Of a DNA stretch of 43,949 nucleotides, positions 35,697 to 43,949 are shown piece after piece. The stretch is from Komagataeibacter sp. FXV3. GTDB taxonomy: Bacteria > Pseudomonadota > Alphaproteobacteria > Acetobacterales > Acetobacteraceae. The notes under the pieces were generated by a model. It saw only the letters and a list, made by a program, of their open reading frames with translations, did not search any database and was not told the origin of the DNA. A program made the position numbers and the translations under genes. The stretch covers positions 1-43,949 of the forward strand of contig NZ_VWPI01000099.1 in the NCBI RefSeq assembly GCF_015155755.1, given 5' to 3'. Each line of letters opens with the position of its first letter. Position 1 is the stretch's first letter.

Positions 35697-37537
35697 CAGT
35701 GATGGGTTCCATTTGCCTGTGAAGGGGAAGATGCGGGCTGGACCGCAGGCCGGAGGTCAGCCGGAAGCGCCACGCCGGGATGGGCCGCATTGGCCTGCCA
35801 TGCCTTGGCATAGGCCAGGGCCGCCATAATCTTGCGCCGGTCCATGGGGTCGGGCTGGAACTGGATGGCGTTCTGCCATTCATTCACCGCTTCCAGCCTG
35901 CGGCCCGCCATCCAGTATGCAACGCCCAGATGATAATTGATGGCCGGGTCCTGTGGCATCTGCTCGGCGGACTGTTCCAGCAGCGGCAGGCCTTCGCTCA
36001 CATGGCCAAGCCGCATGAGCACCCAGCCCACGCTGTCGCGGATCTGGTTGTCGGACGGAGCCAGCGCCAGCGCACGCCGCAGGTAGGTTTCCGCCTGTGC
36101 GGGATCCCCGCCATGTTCGACCATGGAATATCCAAGGTAGTTCAGCAGTTCGGCTTCATTGGGGGAAAGCTGGAGGGCATGCTGCAGTAGCACGCGCGCC
36201 TGTGGCCAGTGGTTCTGGCGTTCCTGTGCTATGGCCTGCCCGAACAGCAGCCGCCAGTCATCGCCTTCCAGCTGGTGCGGTGTCAGGGCCACGGCACGCT
36301 GGTAGGCATCCAGCGCTTCGGCCCATTTCTGCTGGTCCAGCAGCGCATCGCCAAGGCTGGACCACAGCATGCGGTCATCAGGCGCCTGCCGCAACAGGTC
36401 ACGCAGTTCCTGCGCCGCCTGCTCCTTATGCCCCATCACGACATCAAGGTCGGCCTGTTCGGTCCGGTAGACCGGCAGCAGCGGGTCGTCCGCCGGTGCG
36501 CCATCCAGCGCCTCACGCGCCTGCCGGTCCTGCTTGCGCAGATGCAGCATGGAAGACAGCAGCAGCCGGGCTTCCGAATCCGCCGGGTCCAGCATCAGCG
36601 CCATGCGCAGCATCATCTGTTCGGTGCCGCGCAGGGTGCCGATTTCCATTGCCATGTCAGGTGACTGGTGATCGTCATCCGGACCGTCATGCGTATAGAG
36701 CTGCTGGTCGATCAGCAGGGCGACCAGCCCGTATGCCTGCGCCAGTCCCTGCGTTGCATGGGTCACCACCGGGCGCTGGATCATGGCCATGATATTGGCG
36801 CGCGCCGCCTCCAGCACCGGCATGCCCGCGATACGCTGGTTGACCAGCGACTGCGCATCGGCCACATGCCCCTGCGTTACCAGCCACCGCGCCATGACCA
36901 GCGAGGTGAACAGATCGCCGCCCGTCATGCTGCCGGCCTGCCGGAACAGGGTATCCGCCCGCATCTTCTGGCCCGACAGCTGGGCCACCAGGGCGGCATG
37001 GAGGGTATAGTATCCCCCCAGCGTACGATCCTGCCGGGCTGTATCAAGGGCGGCCAGCGCTTCATCCGTCCGGCCCGCGCCCTGCAACGCCCATGCGCGC
37101 AGCAGCGGGCGCAGCAGGGTCATGAGCTGGTCCCCGGGCGCGCTCTGGTAGCTTGCCAGCGCCTCGTCCCATTTTCCCGCAAGGGCCGCGGCATTGCCCA
37201 GCACCAGCGCGGACATGACGCCGGGTGTCTGGCTACGCGCCAGGGTTGCGGCCTCCGGCCGGCCGGCCAGAATGCTGTAATAAAACGCACGCTCACTGAA
37301 CAGGTGGTATGTGGGAGCCAGCCGCGCCGCATTGCCAAAGGCCTGGGCCGCGCTGGCGTTATCACCCTCACTGGCGGCGACGCTGCCGACCAGCAGGTTG
37401 GTGGCCAGGTCCTGCTGCCCCGCATGGATAATGGCTTCAGCCGGGGTTGCGGCATGTATTTCGCGGTTGGGAATCCCGGCGATGAGCGGTACAACAAGGG
37501 AGGCCACGACCATGCGTGACAGACGAGGTAAGAGCAT
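35696..37537 (-). CDS. Tetratricopeptide-repeat protein, probably exported
   Basis: 613 aa with an N-terminal hydrophobic export signal (MVVASLVVPLIAG, likely cut near IHAA). The rest is almost all TPR helices; the clearest repeats lie at about 410-570 (for example ALDAYQRAVALTPHQ, ELLNYLGYSMVEHGG, AETYLRRALALAPSD, INYHLGVAYWMAG). TPRs mediate protein contacts; here probably in the periplasm or at the outer membrane. The ATG at 37537 is preferred; the ATG at 37513 is possible. The frame continues upstream only over the divergent glycosylase gene. Operon with ispE. Confidence 0.88.
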   Translation of the reverse strand: MLLPRLSRMVVASLVVPLIAGIPNREIHAATPAEAIIHAGQQDLATNLLVGSVAASEGDNASAAQAFGNAARLAPTYHLFSERAFYYSILAGRPEAATLARSQTPGVMSALVLGNAAALAGKWDEALASYQSAPGDQLMTLLRPLLRAWALQGAGRTDEALAALDTARQDRTLGGYYTLHAALVAQLSGQKMRADTLFRQAGSMTGGDLFTSLVMARWLVTQGHVADAQSLVNQRIAGMPVLEAARANIMAMIQRPVVTHATQGLAQAYGLVALLIDQQLYTHDGPDDDHQSPDMAMEIGTLRGTEQMMLRMALMLDPADSEARLLLSSMLHLRKQDRQAREALDGAPADDPLLPVYRTEQADLDVVMGHKEQAAQELRDLLRQAPDDRMLWSSLGDALLDQQKWAEALDAYQRAVALTPHQLEGDDWRLLFGQAIAQERQNHWPQARVLLQHALQLSPNEAELLNYLGYSMVEHGGDPAQAETYLRRALALAPSDNQIRDSVGWVLMRLGHVSEGLPLLEQSAEQMPQDPAINYHLGVAYWMAGRRLEAVNEWQNAIQFQPDPMDRRKIMAALAYAKAWQANAAHPGVALPADLRPAVQPASSPSQANGTHH

Positions 37538-37636
37538 GACGCCAGAATCTACCGCGTGCGGCGTCCGCTGCCAAACCCCGCGCATGGGGGCAGGACGGCG
37601 CGTGCGTGCGTTGCCTGTGCGGGATATATCCATCCG

Positions 37637-38491
37637 ATGACTGATTCCCTGTCCCTGTTGCGCCTGTATGTCGAATGGGGCGCTGATGACGCGCTGGATC
37701 CCCACCCACATGACCGGCTGGCGCTGACGCCCACGATACACGACCACTCCCGGCCAACACAGCCCCCCCCCATACAGCCAGATGCGGGGAATGGACATAG
37801 AAAACACCGACCGGCGCCGCCCCCCCCACGCGGGTCCGCCACCCTGATCGACCAGGCAGCGGCCATGACGCGGGAGGTTGCGCAGGCGGCGCGCACGCTG
37901 GCGGAACTGCACGCCGCCATCCGCGATTTCGGAGAATGCAGCCTGCGCGATACCGCGACCAGCAGCGTATTTGTGGAAGGACCGCAGGGCGCCCCGCTCA
38001 TGCTGATCGGCGAGGCCCCTGATGCGGATGAGGATCGCGGCGGCCACCCCTTCGCGGGGGAAAGCGGGGCGCTGGTCAGCACCATGTTCGCCAGTATCGG
38101 CATTGACCAGGCCAGCCTGCTGCGCGCGCCGGTCATTCCGTGGCGACCGCCCGGCGGCAGGCCGCCCTCCGTCGCCGAAACACGGATCTGCCTGCCCTTC
38201 ATCCAGCGCGCGATCGTGCTGGCGCGCCCCGCACGCGTGGTTCTTATGGGCAACCTGCCGGTATCGGTCCTGCTGGACCAGCGCACCACGGCGGCACGCA
38301 TGCGTGGCCGCTGGCGTGACCTGCCCCTGCCTGCCGAAAGTGCGGACAAGGGTGCAACCCCGCCCACGCTACAGGCGTTGCCCATGCGTCATCCACTGCA
38401 GCTACGCGCCAGCGCCACGGCCCGCCGTGATGCATGGAAAGACATGCTTCTGATACGTGAAGCAATCGGAAACATTCCTTCAAAATCATAA
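37637..38491 (+). CDS. Uracil-DNA glycosylase family protein (family 4-like)
   Basis: 284 aa. The UDG core spans about 95-275: GEAPDADEDRGGHPFAGESG (catalytic water-activating motif) and MRHPLQLRAS near the end. It should remove uracil from DNA. Of the four Fe-S cysteines known in thermophilic family 4 enzymes, only two positions retain Cys (GECSL and RICLPF); the others are F and W (PWRPPGGRPP). This matches the form I know from alphaproteobacteria. The N-terminal 90 residues include a Pro/His-rich linker. The ATG at 37637 is chosen. Confidence 0.88.
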   Translation: MTDSLSLLRLYVEWGADDALDPHPHDRLALTPTIHDHSRPTQPPPIQPDAGNGHRKHRPAPPPPRGSATLIDQAAAMTREVAQAARTLAELHAAIRDFGECSLRDTATSSVFVEGPQGAPLMLIGEAPDADEDRGGHPFAGESGALVSTMFASIGIDQASLLRAPVIPWRPPGGRPPSVAETRICLPFIQRAIVLARPARVVLMGNLPVSVLLDQRTTAARMRGRWRDLPLPAESADKGATPPTLQALPMRHPLQLRASATARRDAWKDMLLIREAIGNIPSKS

Positions 38492-38673
38492 AGGGTATTA
38501 ACATAATCATGCCCGGCATTAGCTTGGGGCAAGGCTGTTATTCATTCTAGCTCAAGTGTATGTTTTTTACTGTTTACATATAGTTCCTGCATCTGTTCTG
38601 AAAACTTATTTACCTTCCCGTAATACGATATCTATTGCTTTCCATTCGCGCAGGGCTTACATCCGGCTCCGCT

Positions 38674-40650
38674 ATGCGAGGGACAATCAATACCCCCCAT
38701 CACGCGGTGACGGCCTTTCTGGCTGGCGCCGCATTTCTGGCAGGGGCTGCGTTCGCGCCGCTTCGTGCCCAAACAGTGGAAGCCGGAAGGGCGGATCAGG
38801 ATCCTACCCCCCACGGCGACCATAACGAGGAAACGGCACTTGCCCTTCCGCGCCTGCCCACGCATGGCAGCGCCGGGCTGCCGCGTCCCCTCACGCCCGA
38901 TGACGTAAGCCGCATCCGCCGGGTGTTCCGGCTTCAGGCTGATGGCAAGTTCGATGCAGCCATCCATGAAACGGCCGCGATCCACGATGATACCCTGCTG
39001 GGTGATATCCTGGCCGCGCGTTATCTCAATCCCGCCTATCACGCCAGTCCGGGACAGCTGCGGCTGTGGCTGCGCACGTTCTCGGGCCTGGCTGATTCGC
39101 CGGCAATTTATTCCCTGCTGTCCTCCATGCCCAACAGGGGCGGCCCCCTGCCGCCAGCGCCTGCCCATAACGCGCTGGACAGCAGCCATCCGCCCCAGCA
39201 TATCCACCTGCCGGAGGAGGATGACCCCTCTCTCCGCGTTTTTACCCGCAGCAGCCTGCTGGACCACGCGGTACGCGAACGCGCCGCGCAGGGGGTGAAG
39301 GGGGCACGCAGCGCCCTGCACCTGATTGCGGTGACGCCGGGCATAAACGACCTGTATGCCGCGCACCTGCAGGCGGAAATCGCCATGACCCTGTTCAGCG
39401 CCGGTGAAAACCGGCAGGCCATGTCGATTGCACGCAACGCCTTTGAACATTCTGGCCAACGGCTGGGTCTGGCGGGTTATGTGGCCGGTCTGGCCGCATG
39501 GCGGCAGGGACGGCCCGACATGGCCGAACCCTTGTTCGAGGCCGCATCGCGCGCCAGCCTGACACCGGGCAGCATTCGCGCCGGCGCCGCCTACTGGGCC
39601 GCACGTGCCCATCAGGCAACGGGGGACGTGGCGGCCTATCACCCATGGCTGCACCGCGCGGCCGCTGCCCCGCATACATTCTATGGCCTGCTGGCGTCAC
39701 AGATCCTTGGCCTGCGCACCCCGACCCCGAAATCCGTCCATAGGCCTGACACGATCGGCCCGAATGCAGCCATGACGCTGGCGGCAGAACAGCAGACCAT
39801 CCATGCAGGCAACCGTGTACTGGGTGAAATCGATATCGAGGCCGTGGCCGCCACACCGGCGGGCCGCCGTGCCTTTGCCCTGCTGCAGGTTGGCGAACGT
39901 GACCGGGCGGAAGCCACCCTGCGCCGCATGTGGCCCGATATCCAGAACGATGCCGCCCTGTGCCGTTCCACCCAGATGGTGGCCGACGCCATGAACATGA
40001 AGGACCTGTCGGCCCAGATGCTCATGCTGATCGATACGAACGAGAGTGAACACAGCACCCACGACTCCCGCTTCCCCCTGCCGCCGCTACAGCCGCAGCA
40101 TGGTTTCCGCATGGACCCGGCGCTGGTCTATGCGCTGACGCGGCTGGAATCCAATTTCGACACCACCGTCGTTTCCGGGGCAGGCGCGCGTGGCCTCATG
40201 CAGCTCATGCCCGTGACGGCCGCTTTCATTACGCACGACAAGGACCGTTCCAACCGCCGTTCCGTAGACCTGCACGACCCTGCGACCAACCTCGATATCG
40301 GACAGCGCTATGTGCTGTACCTGGCCCAGCGCTCCACACAGACCGGCGGGACGCATGCCCCCCCGGGCGGCGACATGATCCGCATGCTGGCCAGCTATAA
40401 TGCCGGGCCATCCGCCATTTCGCGTCATAACGCCACGATGGACGACGGGGAAGATCCCCTGATGTATATCGAAAGCCTGCCCAATGCCGAGACACGTGAT
40501 TATGTCCGCCGGGCTTTCACCTATCTGTGGATCTATGCCGACAAGCTGGGCGTCCAGACGCCTTCGCTGGAAACACTGGCCCGCAATGAGTGGCCGGGTT
40601 TCGATGCGGAAATCGCCATGGCGAGCCATACTGGCCACACCATTCATTAA
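38674..40650 (+). CDS. Soluble lytic transglycosylase (Slt-like, GH23)
   Basis: 658 aa with a signal peptide (AFLAGAAFLAGAAFAPLRAQ). A long alpha-superhelical region (about 80-450) resembles the Slt70 ring, followed by the GH23 catalytic domain: RLESNFD with catalytic E492, GARGLMQLMPVTA, ASYNAGP and RDYVRRAFTYLWIY. It cleaves peptidoglycan glycan strands in the periplasm. Neither the ATG at 38674 nor an in-frame TTG at 38635 has a strong ribosome site; the ATG gives the better signal peptide. A strong terminator follows. Confidence 0.92.
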   Translation: MRGTINTPHHAVTAFLAGAAFLAGAAFAPLRAQTVEAGRADQDPTPHGDHNEETALALPRLPTHGSAGLPRPLTPDDVSRIRRVFRLQADGKFDAAIHETAAIHDDTLLGDILAARYLNPAYHASPGQLRLWLRTFSGLADSPAIYSLLSSMPNRGGPLPPAPAHNALDSSHPPQHIHLPEEDDPSLRVFTRSSLLDHAVRERAAQGVKGARSALHLIAVTPGINDLYAAHLQAEIAMTLFSAGENRQAMSIARNAFEHSGQRLGLAGYVAGLAAWRQGRPDMAEPLFEAASRASLTPGSIRAGAAYWAARAHQATGDVAAYHPWLHRAAAAPHTFYGLLASQILGLRTPTPKSVHRPDTIGPNAAMTLAAEQQTIHAGNRVLGEIDIEAVAATPAGRRAFALLQVGERDRAEATLRRMWPDIQNDAALCRSTQMVADAMNMKDLSAQMLMLIDTNESEHSTHDSRFPLPPLQPQHGFRMDPALVYALTRLESNFDTTVVSGAGARGLMQLMPVTAAFITHDKDRSNRRSVDLHDPATNLDIGQRYVLYLAQRSTQTGGTHAPPGGDMIRMLASYNAGPSAISRHNATMDDGEDPLMYIESLPNAETRDYVRRAFTYLWIYADKLGVQTPSLETLARNEWPGFDAEIAMASHTGHTIH

Positions 40651-40672
40651 CGGATCTTCCGCACCCATTTGC

Positions 40673-40737
40673 AAAAGGGGCGCCCCATTGCTGGGGACGC
40701 CCCTTTTTTGAAAAAAGGCGGCATCCGAAAACTTTTA
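40673..40737. repeat. Dispersed palindromic element, copy D, fused with a strong terminator
   Basis: AAAAGGGGCG (40673-40682) pairs with CGCCCCTTTT (40698-40707), with a nested CCCC/GGGG stem, followed by TT: a strong intrinsic terminator for the transglycosylase. It runs directly into AAAAAAGGCGGCATCCGAAAACTTTTA, matching the right end of copy C. It lies between convergent genes. Confidence 0.85.
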
Positions 40738-40750
40738 CTTTGTTTGGTTC

Positions 40751-42040
40751 TCAGTTTTCCGCCAGCAGCTGCCGGCTGGCCTGCACGCGCACGACGCGAC
40801 GGCCTTCCATTTCCAGCACCTCGAACAGCCAACCGGAAAACACAACCTTGTCCCCCCTGGCTGGCACGCGCCGCAGCAGGGCCAGTATCAATCCGGCAAG
40901 GGTGTGATAGCTGCCTTCGGCGGGCAGGTCGGACAGGCCAAGCCGGTCCTTGACCTCATCAGCGGGCATGGACCCGTCAAGCACCAGCACATTGTCATGG
41001 GCCAGACGCTGGGGCGGGGTGTTGCCCGGTTCATGCTGTTCACCCACGATGGCACCGAACAGGTCGGATGAGGTCACGATTCCCTCAAATGATCCATATT
41101 CATCCAGCACCAGCGCAAGACCCAGCGAGGACGCCCGCATGCGTTCCAGCATGTCAAAGGCCGACAGCGTATCGGGCACCGAGATGGGGTGACGCAGCCC
41201 GATCTCGACCGACGGACTTTTACCGTCCAGAAACCGGTCCAGCATATCCTTGGCCAGAATCACGCCCACCGGGTTGTCCACGCCCCCTTCACACACCACG
41301 ATGCGCGAATAGGTGGTCGAACGCAGCACCTGCAGCAGTTGCGCGCGCGGCACGTGCCGTTCCACCCAGCACAGTTCATTACGTGGGGTCATGATGGCGC
41401 GAACGGGCCGTTCAGCCAGGCGCAGCAGGCGTTCGATCATGTCACGCTCCTCCTGCTCCAGCACCCCGGCCTGCGCCCCTTCGGCAATATAGGCGCGCAG
41501 TTCCTCGACCGAGACGGACTGCCGGATCGCGCCACCTATCCCCATAAGCTTCAGCACCAGTTCGGATGACCGTCCCAGCAGCCACACGATGGGCCGCGTC
41601 AGCCATGCCATCCATTCCAGCAGCAGGGACAGGCGGGCCGCGATCTGTTCGGGCTGGCGCAGCGCGATCTGCTTGGGCACCAGTTCCCCCAGCACCAGCA
41701 TGACGGCGGTAATGCCGCTGACCACCAGGAACATGGCCAGTTCATCGGCAATCGAGCGCAGGGCGGGAATATGGGCCAGCCAGCGGCTGACGCCAGCCTC
41801 GATGCTGTTGCCGCCAAAAGTGCCTTCCAGAATCGAGACAAGGGTCATGCCGATCTGGACGGTGGGCAGGAAACTCTGCGGGTCACCGGCCAGTTTCAGG
41901 GCGCGGTCCGCCCCCTTGATACCGTCACGCGCAAGAATGGCCAGCCGCGCCCGGCGGGCGGAAATCAGGGCCAGTTCGCCCATGGCAAAAAGCCCGTTGA
42001 GCAGAACGAGGCATAATATGACAATCAGTGAGACAACCAT
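40751..42040 (-). CDS. HlyC/CorC (CNNM) family membrane protein
   Basis: 429 aa: an N-terminal DUF21 transmembrane domain (about 1-190), a pair of CBS domains (about 205-330, with IMTPRNELCWVE and YGSFEGIVTSSDLFGAIVGE) and a C-terminal CorC/HlyC transporter-associated domain (about 345-425). Members act in Mg2+/Co2+ efflux or tolerance; the old name hemolysin is misleading. It lies downstream of hpnH on the same strand but behind a terminator. Confidence 0.92.
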   Translation of the reverse strand: MVVSLIVILCLVLLNGLFAMGELALISARRARLAILARDGIKGADRALKLAGDPQSFLPTVQIGMTLVSILEGTFGGNSIEAGVSRWLAHIPALRSIADELAMFLVVSGITAVMLVLGELVPKQIALRQPEQIAARLSLLLEWMAWLTRPIVWLLGRSSELVLKLMGIGGAIRQSVSVEELRAYIAEGAQAGVLEQEERDMIERLLRLAERPVRAIMTPRNELCWVERHVPRAQLLQVLRSTTYSRIVVCEGGVDNPVGVILAKDMLDRFLDGKSPSVEIGLRHPISVPDTLSAFDMLERMRASSLGLALVLDEYGSFEGIVTSSDLFGAIVGEQHEPGNTPPQRLAHDNVLVLDGSMPADEVKDRLGLSDLPAEGSYHTLAGLILALLRRVPARGDKVVFSGWLFEVLEMEGRRVVRVQASRQLLAEN

Positions 42041-42113
42041 GATCCCGCGATCCTACAGCATAATCACGCACACGGGCACACCACGCACATGCCTGAAAAT
42101 ACCCACATAAAAG

Positions 42114-42144
42114 AAAAAGGCGGGACATATGCCCCGCCTTTCCC
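42114..42144 (-). terminator. Intrinsic terminator for hpnH
   Basis: On the minus strand, AAAGGCGGG(G) pairs with CCCGCCTTT (42141-42133 with 42124-42116), followed by TTCTTTTAT. It lies 25 bases beyond the hpnH stop. Confidence 0.85.
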
Positions 42145-42168
42145 AAACGCAATACATGGAATGCGTGA

Positions 42169-43350
42169 TCAGTCTGCCGCGTCGGCCGTTTCAGCCGGGG
42201 CCGCCACCTTGTTCACGCGCGGCGGGGCCGCGGGCTTCTTGCGGGCGGCAAGTTCCTCCATCTTGGCGTCAACGTGCTGGGTAAACACGTATTCGGCCGG
42301 ACGCTGGTTGGCCAGCGAGATTTCGGGCGCCATCGGCTTTTCCGTCTCGGGTCCGAACAGGGCGACCTTGGCAATGTGCCAGGGCCTGCGCACAGCATCC
42401 ATAACGGCGGTCGATTCGTAACCGGAATGCACCATGCAGTCGGCGCATTTTTCGTAATTGCCGGTGCCGTATGCATCCCAGTCGGTATCGGCCATAAGCT
42501 CTTCAAAGCTCTTGGCATAGCCTTCACCCAGCAGGTAGCACGGGCGCTGCCAGCCAAAGACGTTACGCAGCGGCTTGCCCCACGGGGTGCAGTGGTACTG
42601 TTCGTTACCAGCCAGGAAGTTCAGGAACAGCGGCGACTGCGTGAAACGCCACTTCTTGCCCTTGCCCAGACGGAAAATGTCACGGAACAGCTGCTTCGTC
42701 TTGTGACGGTTCAGGAAGTGTTCCTGATCCGGCGCGCGCTCATAGGCATAGCCCGGCGCGGTCATGATGCCATCAACGCCCATCGCCATCACTTCGTCAA
42801 AGAAGGCGGCGACGCGCTTGGGATCAGCGCCATCGAACAGGGTGCAGTTGATCGACACGCGGAAACCACGGGCCTTCGCCTTCTTGATGGCGGCGACCGC
42901 GCGTTCGTACACGCCGTCCTGGCACACCGATGCGTCATGCATCGCCGGATCACCATCCAGATGCACATCCCATGAGAAGAAGGGATTCGGCTCGTAATCA
43001 TCCATCTTCTTTTCCAGAAGAAGGGCGTTCGTGCACAGATAGACGTACTTCTTGCGCGCGATCAGGCCACGGATGATATCGGGCATTTCCTTGTGCAGCA
43101 GCGGCTCACCACCAGCCACGGCAATGACCGGCGCACCGGCCTCGGTATCCGCATCCAGGCATTCCTGCAGGGTCATGCGCTGGTTCAGGATCTGGGCGGG
43201 ATAGTCGATCTTGCCACACCCGGCGCATGCCAGGTTACAGCGGAACAAGGGCTCGAGCATAAGCACGAGCGGATAACGTTTGCGCCGCGTGACATGCTGC
43301 TTGACAACATAGGCGCCGACGCGGACTGCCTGCATAATAGGAACGGCCAT
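42169..43350 (-). CDS. hpnH: Hopanoid biosynthesis radical SAM protein HpnH
   Basis: 393-aa radical SAM enzyme that joins the 5'-deoxyadenosyl group to a hopene, giving adenosylhopane, the precursor of side-chain hopanoids. The iron-sulfur motif is C38-x3-C42-x2-C45 (CNLACAGC), followed by AVAGGEPLLH. Later Cys residues (PCYLLG, CADCMVH) match the family C-terminus. The last 25 residues are an Ala/Pro/Lys-rich tail. The ATG at 43350 has AGAGG four bases upstream. Acetic acid bacteria rely on hopanoids for acid and ethanol tolerance. Divergent from dxs. Confidence 0.95.
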   Translation of the reverse strand: MAVPIMQAVRVGAYVVKQHVTRRKRYPLVLMLEPLFRCNLACAGCGKIDYPAQILNQRMTLQECLDADTEAGAPVIAVAGGEPLLHKEMPDIIRGLIARKKYVYLCTNALLLEKKMDDYEPNPFFSWDVHLDGDPAMHDASVCQDGVYERAVAAIKKAKARGFRVSINCTLFDGADPKRVAAFFDEVMAMGVDGIMTAPGYAYERAPDQEHFLNRHKTKQLFRDIFRLGKGKKWRFTQSPLFLNFLAGNEQYHCTPWGKPLRNVFGWQRPCYLLGEGYAKSFEELMADTDWDAYGTGNYEKCADCMVHSGYESTAVMDAVRRPWHIAKVALFGPETEKPMAPEISLANQRPAEYVFTQHVDAKMEELAARKKPAAPPRVNKVAAPAETADAAD

Positions 43351-43786
43351 GAAACCTCTGCTCCTGCACCGGCCCAACGCCGGTCTCATATTTCAAGTCT
43401 GGTAGGGCGGATATGGTCACATCCCCCTACGAGAAAACAAGCCCAACATCACCCAGCCGTGCATTTAAAGCATGCCGAGGTTGCGGACTTGTACGACACA
43501 TGAAGCCTTTCGCGAGGGTATAGGACAGAAACCATCCTGTATTCAATTGCTATCAGCTTTGGTGTGGCCAATTAACAACAGTCATAGAATTAGAGACTGT
43601 ATTTACAGGCTTAACCGGAGTAACACATCGCGATTACGCTACGGTCGCCATGGTTTTCGTGCCATGAGCCGCCATTCATCGCCGCCGGAGCAGCCTGTTG
43701 CCGGCCCCGATCCCGGGACCGACAGGCCAAACCGAAACCCGGGTTGGTTCCTCCCCTGAACATGGGGCAAGAGCCAACGCAGAACA
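43351..43786. other. Intergenic region between hpnH and dxs
   Basis: 436 bases without a gene I can support. It must hold the promoters of the divergent hpnH and dxs. It is less GC-rich in the middle (43530-43620), where transcription start sites are most likely. I see no long palindrome or RNA structure. Confidence 0.5.
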
Positions 43787-43801
43787 ATGGACGCGAACAT
43801 C

Positions 43802-43949
43802 ATGGATCAGACCAAGCCCGCGATTCCGACCCTTGGGCGCTACCCCCAGCTTGACCGGGTGCGCGCGCCGCATGACATGCGCAACCTTTCGGTGGAACAG
43901 CTGAAGCAGCTGGCGGAGGAACTGCGGTCCGAGACGATCGATGCCGTGT
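43802..43949 (+). CDS. dxs: 1-deoxy-D-xylulose-5-phosphate synthase, N-terminal fragment (cut by window end)
   Basis: Only the first 49 codons are present. PAIPTLGRYPQLDRVRAPHD and MRNLSVEQLKQLAEELRSE are the standard Dxs N-terminus. The full enzyme (about 640-670 aa) condenses pyruvate and glyceraldehyde 3-phosphate, the entry step of the MEP pathway. An in-frame ATG at 43787 would add five residues; neither has a strong ribosome site. Divergent from hpnH, which fits shared hopanoid/isoprenoid function. Confidence 0.93.
   Translation, partial: MDQTKPAIPTLGRYPQLDRVRAPHDMRNLSVEQLKQLAEELRSETIDAV

Noticed and set aside
37538-38047. Upstream extension of the TPR protein by 170 codons
   Set aside because: Overlaps the divergent glycosylase gene and removes the export signal from the N-terminus.
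37637-38491. Broken Fe-S site as sign of a dead uracil-DNA glycosylase
   Set aside because: The F and W replacements match what I know of alphaproteobacterial members, and the catalytic motif is intact.
1-43949. Mobile elements or CRISPR arrays
   Set aside because: No transposase, integrase, phage gene, or regular repeat-spacer pattern found by reading both strands.

Overview
The window is about 44 kb of GC-rich alphaproteobacterial chromosome. The gene content points to an acetic acid bacterium (Acetobacteraceae, most like Komagataeibacter or a close relative). The signs are a Zymomonas-type pyruvate decarboxylase next to a quinone-linked D-lactate dehydrogenase and acetoin genes, an OprB sugar porin, a SAM-II riboswitch in front of metZ, and hopanoid/isoprenoid genes (hpnH, dxs, ispE). 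I see no prophage, transposase, plasmid gene or CRISPR array; it reads as core chromosome.

Layout. 1-4.0 kb: a MscS-type channel (5' end possibly outside the window), a 2-oxoglutarate/Fe(II) dioxygenase and a membrane-anchored SGNH-like protein, all with overlapping ends. 4.2-7.8 kb: a four-gene Mla/MCE lipid-transport operon (STAS-fused permease, ATPase, MCE protein, PqiC-like lipoprotein). 8.0-11.3 kb: a secreted unknown, tRNA-Gly(CCC), a SAM-II riboswitch, metZ, apaG and folE. 11.3-16.2 kb: DJ-1/PfpI protein, moaB, OprB porin, an APH-fold kinase, a small orphan ORF and a Nudix hydrolase. 16.5-22.8 kb: four minus-strand genes around pyruvate (alsD, alsS, dld, pdc). 23.0-26.8 kb: a secreted unknown, the cbpA-cbpM chaperone pair and a CPA1 Na+/H+ antiporter. 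26.9-29.9 kb: two secreted or lipid-anchored unknowns, a rhodanese and a cysteine synthase-like enzyme. 30.0-34.6 kb: an OmpR/EnvZ-type two-component pair, OsmC-like, YqaA-like and SDR-like proteins. 34.8-40.7 kb: ispE and a TPR protein (minus), a uracil-DNA glycosylase and a lytic transglycosylase (plus). 40.8-43.9 kb: a CorC/HlyC-type membrane protein, hpnH, and the divergent start of dxs, cut by the window end.

How the genes work together. D-lactate oxidation by Dld yields pyruvate, which Pdc sends to acetaldehyde (then acetate) and AlsS/AlsD send to neutral acetoin, so the 16.5-22.8 kb block is a compact pyruvate branch point. metZ sits under a SAM-sensing leader, and a rhodanese/cysteine synthase pair adds further sulfur metabolism. 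The Mla operon, hpnH, dxs, ispE and the lytic transglycosylase all serve the envelope.

Most unusual signals: (1) a dispersed palindromic element related to AAAAGTTTTTGG(G)TGCCGCC, in four intergenic copies, three between convergent genes; (2) an SDR-family protein in which the Ser, Tyr and Lys of the catalytic triad are all replaced; (3) a sensor kinase with a collagen-like, His-rich GPD/GPH insert; (4) an OsmC-like and a DUF2272-like protein with a displaced or replaced expected Cys; (5) a 17-bp perfect palindrome between moaB and oprB.
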